Assembly (NCBI RefSeq): GCF_007362475.1
Contig: NZ_CP041687.1
Location: 434,001-498,000 of the forward strand
DNA length: 64,000 nucleotides
From: Chryseobacterium sp. SNU WT5
Lineage (GTDB): Bacteria > Bacteroidota > Bacteroidia > Flavobacteriales > Weeksellaceae
Direction of reading: 5' to 3'
Position numbers and translations under genes: made by a program. The notes under the pieces are model-generated. The model did not search any database. It was not told where the DNA came from and saw nothing but the letters and a program-made list of their open reading frames with translations. Of the stretch, positions 33,464 to 42,421 are shown piece after piece (the first letter of the stretch is position 1; each line of letters opens with the position of its first letter).

Positions 33464-34933
33464 ATGACAAGCGACAGTGATTTTATAAAAACGGTTTTCG
33501 GATTGAAAATGAAGCAGTTCCGACAGAGGAAAAGTTTTTCATTGCAGGATCTTGCCAATGCGACAGGAGTTTCTAAATCTTATTTGAACGAAATTGAAAA
33601 CGGAAAGAAATACCCAAAACATGATAAAATCGCTCAACTCGCAGAAGCATTGAATTGCAGTTACGATGATTTAGTTTCCACAAAACTGGATAAAAATCTA
33701 GCACCGATTACCGAGATTTTACAATCTGATTTTTTCAAAGAAATTCCACTTGATCTTTTTGGAATTAACAAGAACAACCTCATCAGTATTATCAGTGATG
33801 CTCCGAAAAAAGTAACGGCTTTTATCAATACTTTAATTGAAATTTCGAAGAATTATAATTTAAGTAAAGAGCGTTTTTACTTCGCCGTGATTAGAAGCTT
33901 TCAAGAATTACATGATAATTATTTTCCAGAAATTGAAGAGAAAGCAACCAATTATATTCTCGAAAACAATTTGTCGCTCAAGCCTCATTCTGCAGAATTT
34001 GAACTCATTTTGAAAAATCAATTTGAATATGAAATAAAGTCATTGGATCTTGAACAATATGGCGCCTCAGGAAAATTACGGTCGCTTTATATTCCTGAAA
34101 AGAAACTGCTTTTACTCAATGAACTTTTAGATGAAGACCAGAAAACTTTTATTCTTGCGAAAGAAATCGGCTTCAATATTCTAAATTTAAATCCTCGTCC
34201 AAACACTTATTCCTGGCTGGATTTTACCAGTTTTGAGGAATTGTTGAATAACTATTATGCTTCTTATTTCGCTGGATGTTTGTTGATTCGCAAAGAGATC
34301 CTAACCAATCAATTGAGTGATTTTTTCCAAAACCCTGAATGGAATCCAGAACTTTTTGAAAATTTAATTGAAGAATTCACCAACTCTCCAGAAACTTTCT
34401 ATTATCGGTTAACGAATGTTTTACCACAGGAATTAGGCATCAAAGATCTGTTCTATCTCTGTTTCACCAAAAAGAAAAACTCAGATAAAATTCAGATCTT
34501 AAAAGAATTACACCTAAATCAGCAACAAGCGCCACACGCAAACGCAACGAACGAGCATTATTGCAGACGATGGATTGCGGTAAAAAACCTGACTAATTTA
34601 AAAGGAAACGAAAAAGTTACCGACGCGCAAATCTCTCATTATAAAGATAGTGGCCTAACTTATTTGGTGATTTCAACCTCTCAGAGAAATCCGTTTTCCG
34701 ATGGAACGAATAGAAGTTATTGTTTAGGAATTTTACTGAATTCAAATTCTTTAAAGAAAATTAAATTTGCCAAAAGTGACCAGATCAAAACAGTGAATGT
34801 TGGCGTGACTTGTGAATTTTGCAGCATTCCAGATTGTGAAGTTCGGCAAGCTCCACCTTTAAGATTAGAAAAGGAAATCTTTAATGAGAATATGAAAAAA
34901 TCGATTCAGATGATTCGAAAAGAAATACTTTAG
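33464..34933 (+). CDS. XRE-type short-chain fatty acyl regulator (RamB/ScfR-like)
   Basis: The 489-residue protein has an N-terminal HTH of XRE type at about 12-66 (KQFRQRKSFSLQDLANATGVSKSYLNEIENGK), a middle region like the IrrE/ImmA peptidase-type domain without a convincing HExxH motif, and a C-terminal DUF2083-like region with Cys450, Cys453 and Cys458 in CEFCSIPDCEVRQAPP. This layout is that of the RamB/MccR-type regulators of acetate and propionate metabolism. It is divergent from aceB-aceA, two palindromes lie between them, and so control of the glyoxylate shunt is the likely job. The inducer is not known. Confidence 0.82.
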   Translation: MTSDSDFIKTVFGLKMKQFRQRKSFSLQDLANATGVSKSYLNEIENGKKYPKHDKIAQLAEALNCSYDDLVSTKLDKNLAPITEILQSDFFKEIPLDLFGINKNNLISIISDAPKKVTAFINTLIEISKNYNLSKERFYFAVIRSFQELHDNYFPEIEEKATNYILENNLSLKPHSAEFELILKNQFEYEIKSLDLEQYGASGKLRSLYIPEKKLLLLNELLDEDQKTFILAKEIGFNILNLNPRPNTYSWLDFTSFEELLNNYYASYFAGCLLIRKEILTNQLSDFFQNPEWNPELFENLIEEFTNSPETFYYRLTNVLPQELGIKDLFYLCFTKKKNSDKIQILKELHLNQQQAPHANATNEHYCRRWIAVKNLTNLKGNEKVTDAQISHYKDSGLTYLVISTSQRNPFSDGTNRSYCLGILLNSNSLKKIKFAKSDQIKTVNVGVTCEFCSIPDCEVRQAPPLRLEKEIFNENMKKSIQMIRKEIL

Positions 34934-34949
34934 AATACTTTAAACACCA

Positions 34950-35110
34950 CAAATTTCTATTAACCCCAAAGTCACATAAGATGGCTAATTAATGCAAGTT
35001 CACAAAGTGGAAATCTAGAGATTTTCTGTGGTTTTTCGAAATGATTGCTTGAAAATATCTTTAATTTTCACTAATAAAGACTTTTGTGACTTTGTGGTTT
35101 TATAAAAACT
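34950..35110. repeat. Inverted-repeat remnant (CACAAAGTCACAAAAG type)
   Basis: Between the regulator and comF, about 160 bp is bounded by AACCCCAAAGTCACATAAGA (34964-34983) and the near-complement CTTTTGTGACTTTGTGGTTTT (about 35081-35101). It contains no reading frame and looks like a small non-coding mobile or fold-back element. Confidence 0.5.
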
Positions 35111-35140
35111 AAATCGTAACTTTCATTAAACAAATGATAA

Positions 35141-35794
35141 ATGCTCTTACTCGATTTACTTTTCCCCAACCGCTGTTTGGAATGCAACCGCATTATTCAT
35201 CACGATGAAGTGGTTTGTGAATTGTGTTTTGATCAAATTCATTTTACTCATCATCACTATGCCGAAAACAATCTTTTGACTGAAAAATGCCGTTTACTTT
35301 TTCCAGTTGAAAATACTTTTGCTTTAATGCAGTTTGAAGAAGATAGTACAAGTCAGAAAATAATTCATCAACTAAAATATGGTGGACGCCAGAAAATTGG
35401 AAAAATAGTCGCAAAGTGGACTTTAGACAATTTAGATTTTAATCATGCGAAACCCGATCTTTTAGTAACCGTTCCACTTCATTCCAAAAAACAGAAAGAA
35501 CGAGGATATAATCAGTTGCATCTCTTTGCTGATACTGTTTCAGAACAAATAAAAATAAAGTGCGATCATACTTTGATTAAACGCAATTTCTACAAAAAAG
35601 CACAAGCGCAAAAAAATCGGGAGCAAAGAGTTTTTAAAGAGAATCTTTTTTCAATCACCAAAAGCATTTCAAATCAGCATATTTTATTGATTGATGATGT
35701 TTTCACGACTGGAAACACAATGAGCGCTGTAGCCTGGCAAATTTTGAAAGCGGGAAATAATAAGGTGAGTATTTTGGTAATGGCGATGGATTAA
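35141..35794 (+). CDS. ComF family phosphoribosyltransferase-like protein
   Basis: The 217-residue protein has an N-terminal cysteine cluster (Cys12, Cys15, Cys26, Cys29: RCLECNRI and CELCFDQI) that probably binds zinc, and a C-terminal PRTase fold with the PRPP loop ILLIDDVFTTGNTMSA. ComF proteins take part in DNA uptake in naturally competent bacteria, while in many others the role is unclear. The start at 35141 places the first hydrophobic residues directly before the zinc cluster, as in homologues. Confidence 0.85.
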   Translation: MLLLDLLFPNRCLECNRIIHHDEVVCELCFDQIHFTHHHYAENNLLTEKCRLLFPVENTFALMQFEEDSTSQKIIHQLKYGGRQKIGKIVAKWTLDNLDFNHAKPDLLVTVPLHSKKQKERGYNQLHLFADTVSEQIKIKCDHTLIKRNFYKKAQAQKNREQRVFKENLFSITKSISNQHILLIDDVFTTGNTMSAVAWQILKAGNNKVSILVMAMD

Positions 35795-35849
35795 TCCTCA
35801 CCGTACATCCCTTTCCAATAGAGAGGGACTTTTAAAGAATATATTATTA

Positions 35850-35920
35850 TCTGTGTAAATCTGGGAGATCCGTGTGCATTATTCAGCACACAGATTTCAC
35901 AGATCTGCACGGATTTTTTT
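35850..35920. repeat. Inverted repeat of the 'atctgtg aaatctg' type, possible terminator
   Basis: CTGTGTAAATCTGGGAGATC and CGTGTGCA are mirrored by GCACACAGATTTCACAGATC and TGCACGGATTTTTTT. It folds into a long imperfect hairpin ending in seven T residues, so it may terminate comF transcripts, and it also looks like an interspersed repeat. A small CCCTTTCC-AGAGAGGGACTT hairpin precedes it at about 35808-35830, similar to the one at 21261. Confidence 0.5.
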
Positions 35921-35946
35921 TAAATGAAATATAAAATCGAAGATTA

Positions 35947-36597
35947 TTATCTCTGTAATTTTTCGCCGTAAGATAAATCTCCAGCATCACCTAAACCTGG
36001 TGTGATATACCCTTTTGAAGTCAATTTTTCATCAATTACGCCCACCCAAATTTTTGCTTGAGGATAAGCTTTTTGAATCGTGTCAACTCCTTGCTGAGAA
36101 GCAATTGCTGCAACGACATGAAGTTGCGTCGGAGTTCCGTGGTTTAATAAATCTTTGATTGCTTCAATTAAACTCGCACCCGTTGCCAACATTGGATCTG
36201 CTACGATTAAAGGTCTTCCATCAATGCTTGGACAAGTCAAATAATCTTGTTTGATTGAAAAATAATCGTTCGCATCGTGTTTTCGATAAGCTGCTACAAA
36301 ACCACAATCTGCTTTATCAAGATAATTTAAAATACCCTGAAATAAAGGAACTCCAGCTCTTAAAATCGTAGTGATAACCGGTTGAACCGAAACTTCTGTA
36401 ACTTTAATCTGATCTAAAGGTGTAGTGATTTCAACTTCTTCAGTTGCTAAACCTTTGCTGATTTCAAATGCAGCGATCTCGCCGATGCGTTCCATATTGC
36501 GACGGAATCGTAATCGGTCGCTTTGAATATCGACATTTCGAAGTTCATTGATCCAGGTATTGACAAGAGAAAAGCTATCTGATAAAACGGTAATCAT
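35947..36597 (-). CDS. upp: Uracil phosphoribosyltransferase
   Basis: The 216-residue enzyme joins uracil to PRPP to make UMP in pyrimidine salvage. The PRPP site LIVADPMLATGASLIEAIKDL and the uracil-binding C-terminus GYITPGLGDAGDLSYG are typical. The N-terminal VITTILRAGVPLFQGILNYLDKA also matches. The length fits the family. The start at 36597 is followed upstream by GATGTGATGAT repeats and the four-helix gene. Confidence 0.93.
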   Translation of the reverse strand: MITVLSDSFSLVNTWINELRNVDIQSDRLRFRRNMERIGEIAAFEISKGLATEEVEITTPLDQIKVTEVSVQPVITTILRAGVPLFQGILNYLDKADCGFVAAYRKHDANDYFSIKQDYLTCPSIDGRPLIVADPMLATGASLIEAIKDLLNHGTPTQLHVVAAIASQQGVDTIQKAYPQAKIWVGVIDEKLTSKGYITPGLGDAGDLSYGEKLQR

Positions 36598-36600
36598 AAT

Positions 36601-36645
36601 ATTGATGTGATGATTTTTGATGTGATGATGTGACGATATAAATAA
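36601..36645. repeat. GATGTGATGAT direct repeats beside the four-helix gene
   Basis: TTGATGTGATGATTTTTGAT continues into GTGATGATGTGACGATAT. The same motif occurs in the LuxE-like gene (24648-24670) and its complement ACACATCATCAAAT occurs at 37031, on the other side of the four-helix gene. Confidence 0.5.
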
Positions 36646-36656
36646 TACCTTCTATC

Positions 36657-37004
36657 TTATTTATTTATTTTTGAAGTCGATATAATTTTAGACAATAGTT
36701 TTTGAATACTAAGTAATTTCAATTTTAAGTCTTCATTAGAAGGATAACTCCGTGATTTCTCACAAAGCAAAAGCCAATACTCAGATTCCTTCGCTTCTTT
36801 ATCTGCGATTTTCAATTTGTGAATAAAATCTGCTCTACTTTCTGCACTCTGGGATTCGAAAACATTTGCACCTACAGATGTTCCGGATTTCAATAATTGA
36901 TTAGCAATTACAAATTTCCTCTTACTCTCAAGAATTTCAGTAAATTCAATAATATCTAAGGCAAACTGAATACTCAATTCTAAAATCTCATTTCTTTTTT
37001 CCAT
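36657..37004 (-). CDS. Four-helix bundle protein (S23/IVS type)
   Basis: The 115-residue all-helical protein contains LSIQFALDIIEFTE, KRKFVIANQLLKSGTSVGANVFESQSAESRADFIHKLKIADKEAKESEYWL and ends in a lysine-rich helix. This is the family first found in intervening sequences of 23S rRNA genes and related to the Avd accessory protein of diversity-generating retroelements. Neither an rRNA gene nor a reverse transcriptase is nearby. The gene sits between upp and der and is flanked by GATGTGATGAT-type repeats, which suggests it arrived as a unit. The molecular role is unknown. Confidence 0.85.
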   Translation of the reverse strand: MEKRNEILELSIQFALDIIEFTEILESKRKFVIANQLLKSGTSVGANVFESQSAESRADFIHKLKIADKEAKESEYWLLLCEKSRSYPSNEDLKLKLLSIQKLLSKIISTSKINK

Positions 37005-37050
37005 TTGATTAAATCAGCAAATTAAGAAATCGACACATCATCAAATCAAC

Positions 37051-38358
37051 TTATTTTTGTCTAAAATAAATTTCGATAGGGACTCCGGTAAATCCGAACT
37101 CTTTTCGAAGTTGATTTTCAGTAAATCTTTTATAGGCTTCTTTTACATATTGAGGTAAGTTGCAGAAAAATACGAACTGCGGACTTGGCGTTGGAAGTTG
37201 TACGCAATATTTAATTTTTACGTATTTCCCTTTCAATGCTGGTGGCGGCGTTTTTTCAAAAATAGGAAGCATAATTTCATTCAGTTTAGAAGTTTTAATC
37301 TTCTTCGCTCTGTTGGCATAAACCTCCATTGCCACTTCAACGGTTTTCAGAATTCTCTGTTTTGTTAAAGCAGATACAAAAAGAATAGGAATATCCGTAA
37401 ACTGACCAATTTTTTCTTTAATTGCGGCTTCAAAATCCCGGGTTGTATTGGTTTCTTTTTCTACCAAATCCCATTTATTGACAACGATCACGATTCCTTT
37501 TCTGTTTTTCTGAGCCAGTCCGAAAATATTCATATCCTGAGATTCCCAACCTAAAGTGGCATCAACCATAATAATCACGATATCAGAATACTCAATAGAA
37601 CGCACAGATCGCATCACTGAATAAAATTCAAGATCTTCTTTTACTTTCGCTTTACGACGCATTCCGGCCGTATCAACCAAAACAAACTCATGTCCGAATT
37701 TATTGTATAAAGTTTGGATAGAATCACGGGTTGTACCCGCAACATCCGTTACAATATTTTGCTCTTTGTCTAAAAGTGCGTTGGTTAAAGTAGATTTTCC
37801 AACATTTGGTCTTCCTGCAATCGTAATTTTAGGTAAACCTTCAAAAGGATCTTTGTATTCGGTCGTCGGGAAATCTTTTACGAGATCATCTAACAACTCT
37901 CCGGTTCCGGAACCTGTTGCAGAAGACATGGTGTAATATTTCGAAATTCCCAGCTGATAAAATTCGGTTGCAGCTAATTCTTCTCTGGCAGAATCTGCTT
38001 TGTTAACCACGATGTACACCTGCTTGTTGGAACGGCGTAGCATTTCATGAATTTCGATATCCGTATCTGTTAAACCTTCAGCAACATTCAGCATGAAGAT
38101 GATCGAAGTTGCTTCATCAACGGCTAATTCGACCTGTTTGATAATTTCTCCCTGGAAGGCATCTTCAGTATCTACTTCATAACCTCCAGTATCAATAACG
38201 GTGAACTCCACTCCGTTCCAGTCAGATTTTCCGTAATGACGGTCTCTGGTAACTCCGGCTGTGGAATCTACGATAGCTTCTCTTCTTTCAAGAAAGCGGT
38301 TAAAAAGAGTGGACTTTCCTACATTCGGACGTCCAACTATGGCGACGATATTCGACAT
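37051..38358 (-). CDS. der: Ribosome biogenesis GTPase Der
   Basis: The 435-residue protein has two tandem G domains, each with GRPNVGKS (about 8-15 and 182-189), DTGGYE/DTAGMRR and NKAD/NKWD guanine motifs, then a KH-like C-terminal domain. Der/EngA is essential for 50S subunit maturation. A TATCTTTGC box (38423-38431) lies upstream, and the 5' leader contains the hairpin CTCGAA-CTT-TTCGAG at 38395-38409. Confidence 0.94.
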   Translation of the reverse strand: MSNIVAIVGRPNVGKSTLFNRFLERREAIVDSTAGVTRDRHYGKSDWNGVEFTVIDTGGYEVDTEDAFQGEIIKQVELAVDEATSIIFMLNVAEGLTDTDIEIHEMLRRSNKQVYIVVNKADSAREELAATEFYQLGISKYYTMSSATGSGTGELLDDLVKDFPTTEYKDPFEGLPKITIAGRPNVGKSTLTNALLDKEQNIVTDVAGTTRDSIQTLYNKFGHEFVLVDTAGMRRKAKVKEDLEFYSVMRSVRSIEYSDIVIIMVDATLGWESQDMNIFGLAQKNRKGIVIVVNKWDLVEKETNTTRDFEAAIKEKIGQFTDIPILFVSALTKQRILKTVEVAMEVYANRAKKIKTSKLNEIMLPIFEKTPPPALKGKYVKIKYCVQLPTPSPQFVFFCNLPQYVKEAYKRFTENQLRKEFGFTGVPIEIYFRQK

Positions 38359-38394
38359 AAAATTTTGTTTAATAATGACATTATTAATGGGTTA

Positions 38395-38409
38395 CTCGAA
38401 CTTTTCGAG
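38395..38409 (-). promoter_or_regulatory. Hairpin in the der leader
   Basis: CTCGAA-CTT-TTCGAG is a perfect 6-bp stem, between the predicted -7 box (38423-38431) and the der ATG (38358). It lacks a T-run, so it is not a terminator; a role in mRNA stability or control is only a possibility. Confidence 0.35.
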
Positions 38410-38562
38410 CCCAAAAATTTTTGCAAAGATAGCTTTTTTTTGACGCATCGTTTATTACTTCAATTATTTGTATCTTCCGAATTGATTTGATCTCTGAATA
38501 CAAGCGATTAATCCAAACTTATATAACTCAAAACAACACTTCAATAACTAAAACTTAAAATT

Positions 38563-39117
38563 ATGATGATTCCTTTAATAATTCTTGGCATTGTTCTTCT
38601 TTTTTTCTTTTATGGTATTTCAATCTACAATCGATTGGTAAAACTGAGAACTATGGTGCAAGAAGCATGGTCAAGCATCGATGTTATGCTGAAAAAAAGA
38701 CATGATCTAATTCCCAACCTGGTAGAAACGGTAAAAGGTTATGCGACCCATGAGAGTTCAACTTTCGAAAGCGTAACTAGAGCTAGAACTGCTGCAATGA
38801 GTGCAAATACGGTACAGGAAAAAGAATTTGCAGAAAAGAATTTAAATCAAGCGATGATGAATTTGAATGCTGTTGCAGAACAATATCCAGATTTAAAAGC
38901 CAATACCAATTTCTTACAATTGCAAGGTGAACTATCTGCCTTGGAAAGTGATATTGAAAAATCTAGAAGATATTACAATGGAACGGTTAGAGAAAACAAT
39001 ATTCTTGTAGAAACTTTCCCAAGCAATATTATCGCGAACATGTTCAAATTTGTTAAATCTACTTTCTTTGAATTGGATAATATAGCTGAACGTGCTGTAC
39101 CTTCTATAAAATTCTAA
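38563..39117 (+). CDS. LemA family protein
   Basis: The 184-residue protein has one N-terminal membrane helix (MMIPLIILGIVLLFFFYGISIYN) followed by the helical LemA domain with VQEAWSSIDVMLKKRHDLIPNLVETVKGYATHE, a strong family signature. The function of LemA proteins is not established. It is followed after 3 bp by the DUF2207 gene, a pairing common in bacteria, so the two act probably together at the inner membrane. Confidence 0.93.
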   Translation: MMIPLIILGIVLLFFFYGISIYNRLVKLRTMVQEAWSSIDVMLKKRHDLIPNLVETVKGYATHESSTFESVTRARTAAMSANTVQEKEFAEKNLNQAMMNLNAVAEQYPDLKANTNFLQLQGELSALESDIEKSRRYYNGTVRENNILVETFPSNIIANMFKFVKSTFFELDNIAERAVPSIKF

Positions 39118-39120
39118 AAA

Positions 39121-41046
39121 ATGAAACGTTTTATTCTACTTCTCTTCCTGCTAATTTTTGGTTTTGGAGCTGCACAAGATATTGAGGCAAGTTCTGAAAA
39201 CCAGAATAATTATGAACATATCCTTTCGTTTCATTCTGATGTCGACATTTCTAAAGATGCCGAAGTTACCATTACAGAAAAGATAAAAGTATATGCAGAC
39301 GGTAATGAAATACGTCGTGGAATCATGCGATCTTTACCGCTTTGGCGAAATATTAATGGGAAAAATATTAGAATAAGATATGATATAATTTCCGTTCAGC
39401 GAGACGGTAAAAAGGAAGGCTATCATACGGAAAACGGCAGTTCTGATATGATTATTTACTTTGGCAAAAAAGACGTACTTCTAGAACCTGGTGTTTATGA
39501 ATACGAACTCCAATACCAAACAAAAGATCAAATTAGTTTTTTCGAAAATTATGATGAGTTCTTTTGGAATGTCAACGGGAATTTAGGAAATTTCAAAGTA
39601 GATGAAGTTTCGGCGCTAGTTAATTTACCAGATAATGCAGAAATCCTTCAGCAATCTTGCTATACCGGAACTTATGGCACGAATGAATCTAATTGCGTAA
39701 GCAAACAAGTCAATTCTCATTCAATTTCATGGTCTGCAAAAAATCTTGCAGAAAACGAAGGTTTGAGTGTAGCCGTGGGATTCAAAAAAGGAATATTTAC
39801 GCCACCACCTCCACCGACGATGTTGGAAAAATATGGGGTATTAATCGCCTTATTTTTATCTGCTTTAGGCCTCTGTTTTTACTTTTACAATAGCTGGCAG
39901 AAGTATGGAATTGATCCGCAAAAACCTGTGGCTTATCCACAATTCAATTCTCCTCAAGGTCTATCTCCAGCGGCAATTGGTTATTTGGAAAAAGAATATT
40001 ATGCAGGTGAAATGATTACTGCCGCGATCATTAATTTAGCGGTCAAAGGATTTATAAAAATAATTGAAGACGATAAAAGAGTATTGGGAATCTTTGGTGG
40101 TAAAGAATACACCTTAGAAAAATTAAAAGAACCCGATCAAACCTTGCCTAAAGAAGAAATCAACTTAATGAATAAGTTTTTCTCTGGGTCATCAAACACC
40201 ATCGCATTTGATGGGAAATACAATTCGAAAATTGAATATGCAGTTTCTGATTTTACAGCCAGTTTAAAATTTCAATATGATGAGTTCTTAAAAAAAGGCA
40301 ACAATACGAGTAAAATTATTTTACCAATTATCTCCATTTTTATTCTTTACGGATTAGGTTTGTATTTAAGCTATAACCTCACTTTTAGCGACGTCCATTT
40401 AGCAGCAGGATTAATTTTTGGCGGGATTTCATTATTCGTCGGAATTGTTTTGGCAGTGTCTTTTGAACGGTATAAGGTGATGAGAATTCTCTTTGGTTTT
40501 GTAGCAATAGGTATGATTGCCCTTCTGGCAACGATAATCGTTGCAGATACACGCAGATTGGATAACATTGGATTTTACGCGAGTTATGCTTTTCTAATTT
40601 TTGGATTTATCTTAATGGTGCTTTTTCAGTATTTGATCAAACAACCAACCCCCGAAAAGTTAGAAACAAAATCACTGATAGACGGGTTTAAAATGTATTT
40701 GGGCACCGCGGAAGAGAAAACTCTACAGTTTCACAATCCACCTGAAATGACACCTGCAGTTTTTGAAAAAATGCTGCCTTTTGCAATGGTTTTGGGCGTT
40801 GATAAAATTTGGGGTGAAAAATTTCAAAACATATTGAAAAATTCCGCGATGCAAAACCAGAGTTATCAATCTAAATGGTTTGTAGGTGCCTCAATAATGA
40901 ATATGAATTTTGCGAATACCTTAAACTCATCATTGTCACAATCGATTGCGAGTTCTTCTACCCAACCATCTAGTTCCGGAAGTGGATCTGGTGGCGGTGG
41001 ATTCTCTGGCGGTGGCGGCGGTGGCGGTGGCGTCGGCGGTTGGTAA
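39121..41046 (+). CDS. DUF2207 domain membrane protein
   Basis: The 641-residue protein has a signal peptide (MKRFILLLFLLIFGFGAAQ), the extracytoplasmic DUF2207 domain (YEHILSFHSDVDISKDAEVTITEKI, RGIMRSLP), a membrane helix near residue 240 and two more in the 400-500 region, and a Gly-Ser tail (GSGSGGGGFSGGGGGGG). The tail is typical of this family, which travels with LemA. Function is unknown. A perfect hairpin terminator follows the stop. Confidence 0.9.
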   Translation: MKRFILLLFLLIFGFGAAQDIEASSENQNNYEHILSFHSDVDISKDAEVTITEKIKVYADGNEIRRGIMRSLPLWRNINGKNIRIRYDIISVQRDGKKEGYHTENGSSDMIIYFGKKDVLLEPGVYEYELQYQTKDQISFFENYDEFFWNVNGNLGNFKVDEVSALVNLPDNAEILQQSCYTGTYGTNESNCVSKQVNSHSISWSAKNLAENEGLSVAVGFKKGIFTPPPPPTMLEKYGVLIALFLSALGLCFYFYNSWQKYGIDPQKPVAYPQFNSPQGLSPAAIGYLEKEYYAGEMITAAIINLAVKGFIKIIEDDKRVLGIFGGKEYTLEKLKEPDQTLPKEEINLMNKFFSGSSNTIAFDGKYNSKIEYAVSDFTASLKFQYDEFLKKGNNTSKIILPIISIFILYGLGLYLSYNLTFSDVHLAAGLIFGGISLFVGIVLAVSFERYKVMRILFGFVAIGMIALLATIIVADTRRLDNIGFYASYAFLIFGFILMVLFQYLIKQPTPEKLETKSLIDGFKMYLGTAEEKTLQFHNPPEMTPAVFEKMLPFAMVLGVDKIWGEKFQNILKNSAMQNQSYQSKWFVGASIMNMNFANTLNSSLSQSIASSSTQPSSSGSGSGGGGFSGGGGGGGGVGGW

Positions 41047-41053
41047 AGTAAGC

Positions 41054-41089
41054 AAAAAACGTTCTGAAATTATTCAGAACGTTTTTTGT
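41054..41089. terminator. Bidirectional terminator between DUF2207 gene and murA
   Basis: An AAAACGTTCTGAA/TTCAGAACGTTTT stem with an ATTA-type loop and T-runs on both strands lies between the convergent genes. Confidence 0.85.
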
Positions 41090-41111
41090 TTTAGGGTGAA
41101 AAATATCAAAG

Positions 41112-42419
41112 TTAAATTCTTACGATATCAGCACCAATAGCCTTTAATCTTCCATCGATATTTTCATAACCGCGATCAATTTGTTCAATATTATGAATAG
41201 TGGAAGTCCCTTCGGCAGACAGTGCCGCAATTAAGAGGGCGTTTCCAGCTCGGATATCTGGCGAGATCATTGTAGTTCCACGCAATGGATATTCGTGATT
41301 CAATCCAACAACCGTGGCTCTATGCGGATCACACAAAATAATCTGAGCGCCCATATCAATTAATTTATCTACAAAAAACAATCTTGATTCAAACATCTTT
41401 TGATGGATCAAAACAGTTCCCTTCGCCTGAGTGGCAACTACTAAAATGATAGATAGTAAGTCGGGCGTAAAACCAGGCCAGGGCGCATCAGAAACCGTTA
41501 AAATGGAACCATCTATAAATTTCTGAATTTTATAATTTTCCTGAGCAGGAACATAAATATCATCTCCTCTTTTTTCCAACTGAATACCTAATTTTCTGAA
41601 GGTATTGGGAATCACACCCAACTCATTCCAGTTGACATTCTTAATAGTAATCTCTGACTTGGTCATTGCTGCCAGACCGATCCAGGAACCAATTTCTACC
41701 ATATCTGGAAGCATTGTATGCTCTGTTCCTTTCAATTTGGTAACACCTTCTATCGTCAATAAATTAGAACCAATACCAGAAATATTAGCACCCATTCTAT
41801 TGAGCATTTTACATAATTGCTGCAAATAAGGTTCACATGCAGCATTATAAATACTTGTTTTTCCTTTTGCCAAAACTGCTGCCATCACAATGTTTGCAGT
41901 TCCCGTTACCGAGGCTTCTTCCAATAAAATAAATTTACCGTTAAGCTCTTTTGCTTTCAAAGAATAAAAAAATTCTTTCTCGTCATAATGAAACTCCGCT
42001 CCCAATTCCACCAATCCCTGAAAGTGCGTATCTAGTCTACGTCTCCCGATTTTGTCACCACCAGGAGTCGGCATATAAGCTTCTCCGTATCTTGCGAGCA
42101 TTGGACCGAGTAACATGACAGATCCTCTAAGTCTTGCTCCATCTTGCTTGAAATCTTCGGATTTTATATAGTCAAAATTAACAGAGTCTGCTTGAAAAGT
42201 GTAGTCTCCATGACCATTTTTGGTGATATTAACGCCAAAATCACCTAAGATCTCTATTAACCTGTTGACATCATGAATATCAGGAATGTTCTTAACACGA
42301 ACTTCTTCATCGGTCAATAAGACCGCACATAAAATCTGAAGCGCTTCATTTTTAGCACCTTGCGGCGTAATCTCTCCATGCAACTTTTTCCCACCTCTAA
42401 TTTGAAAACTTCCGCTCAT
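41112..42419 (-). CDS. murA: UDP-N-acetylglucosamine 1-carboxyvinyltransferase with Asp in place of the fosfomycin-target Cys
   Basis: The 435-residue enzyme transfers enolpyruvate to UDP-GlcNAc, the first committed step of peptidoglycan synthesis. The N-terminal GEITPQGAKNEALQIL and the active-site loop PTPGGDKIGRRRLDTHF identify MurA. In E. coli the loop holds Cys115, the residue alkylated by fosfomycin. Here the aligned residue is Asp122 (codon at 42054-42056), as in mycobacterial and chlamydial MurA, which predicts insensitivity to fosfomycin. The gene follows the DUF4290 gene with only 2 bp between, so they form an operon. Confidence 0.93.
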   Translation of the reverse strand: MSGSFQIRGGKKLHGEITPQGAKNEALQILCAVLLTDEEVRVKNIPDIHDVNRLIEILGDFGVNITKNGHGDYTFQADSVNFDYIKSEDFKQDGARLRGSVMLLGPMLARYGEAYMPTPGGDKIGRRRLDTHFQGLVELGAEFHYDEKEFFYSLKAKELNGKFILLEEASVTGTANIVMAAVLAKGKTSIYNAACEPYLQQLCKMLNRMGANISGIGSNLLTIEGVTKLKGTEHTMLPDMVEIGSWIGLAAMTKSEITIKNVNWNELGVIPNTFRKLGIQLEKRGDDIYVPAQENYKIQKFIDGSILTVSDAPWPGFTPDLLSIILVVATQAKGTVLIHQKMFESRLFFVDKLIDMGAQIILCDPHRATVVGLNHEYPLRGTTMISPDIRAGNALLIAALSAEGTSTIHNIEQIDRGYENIDGRLKAIGADIVRI

Positions 42420-42421
42420 TG

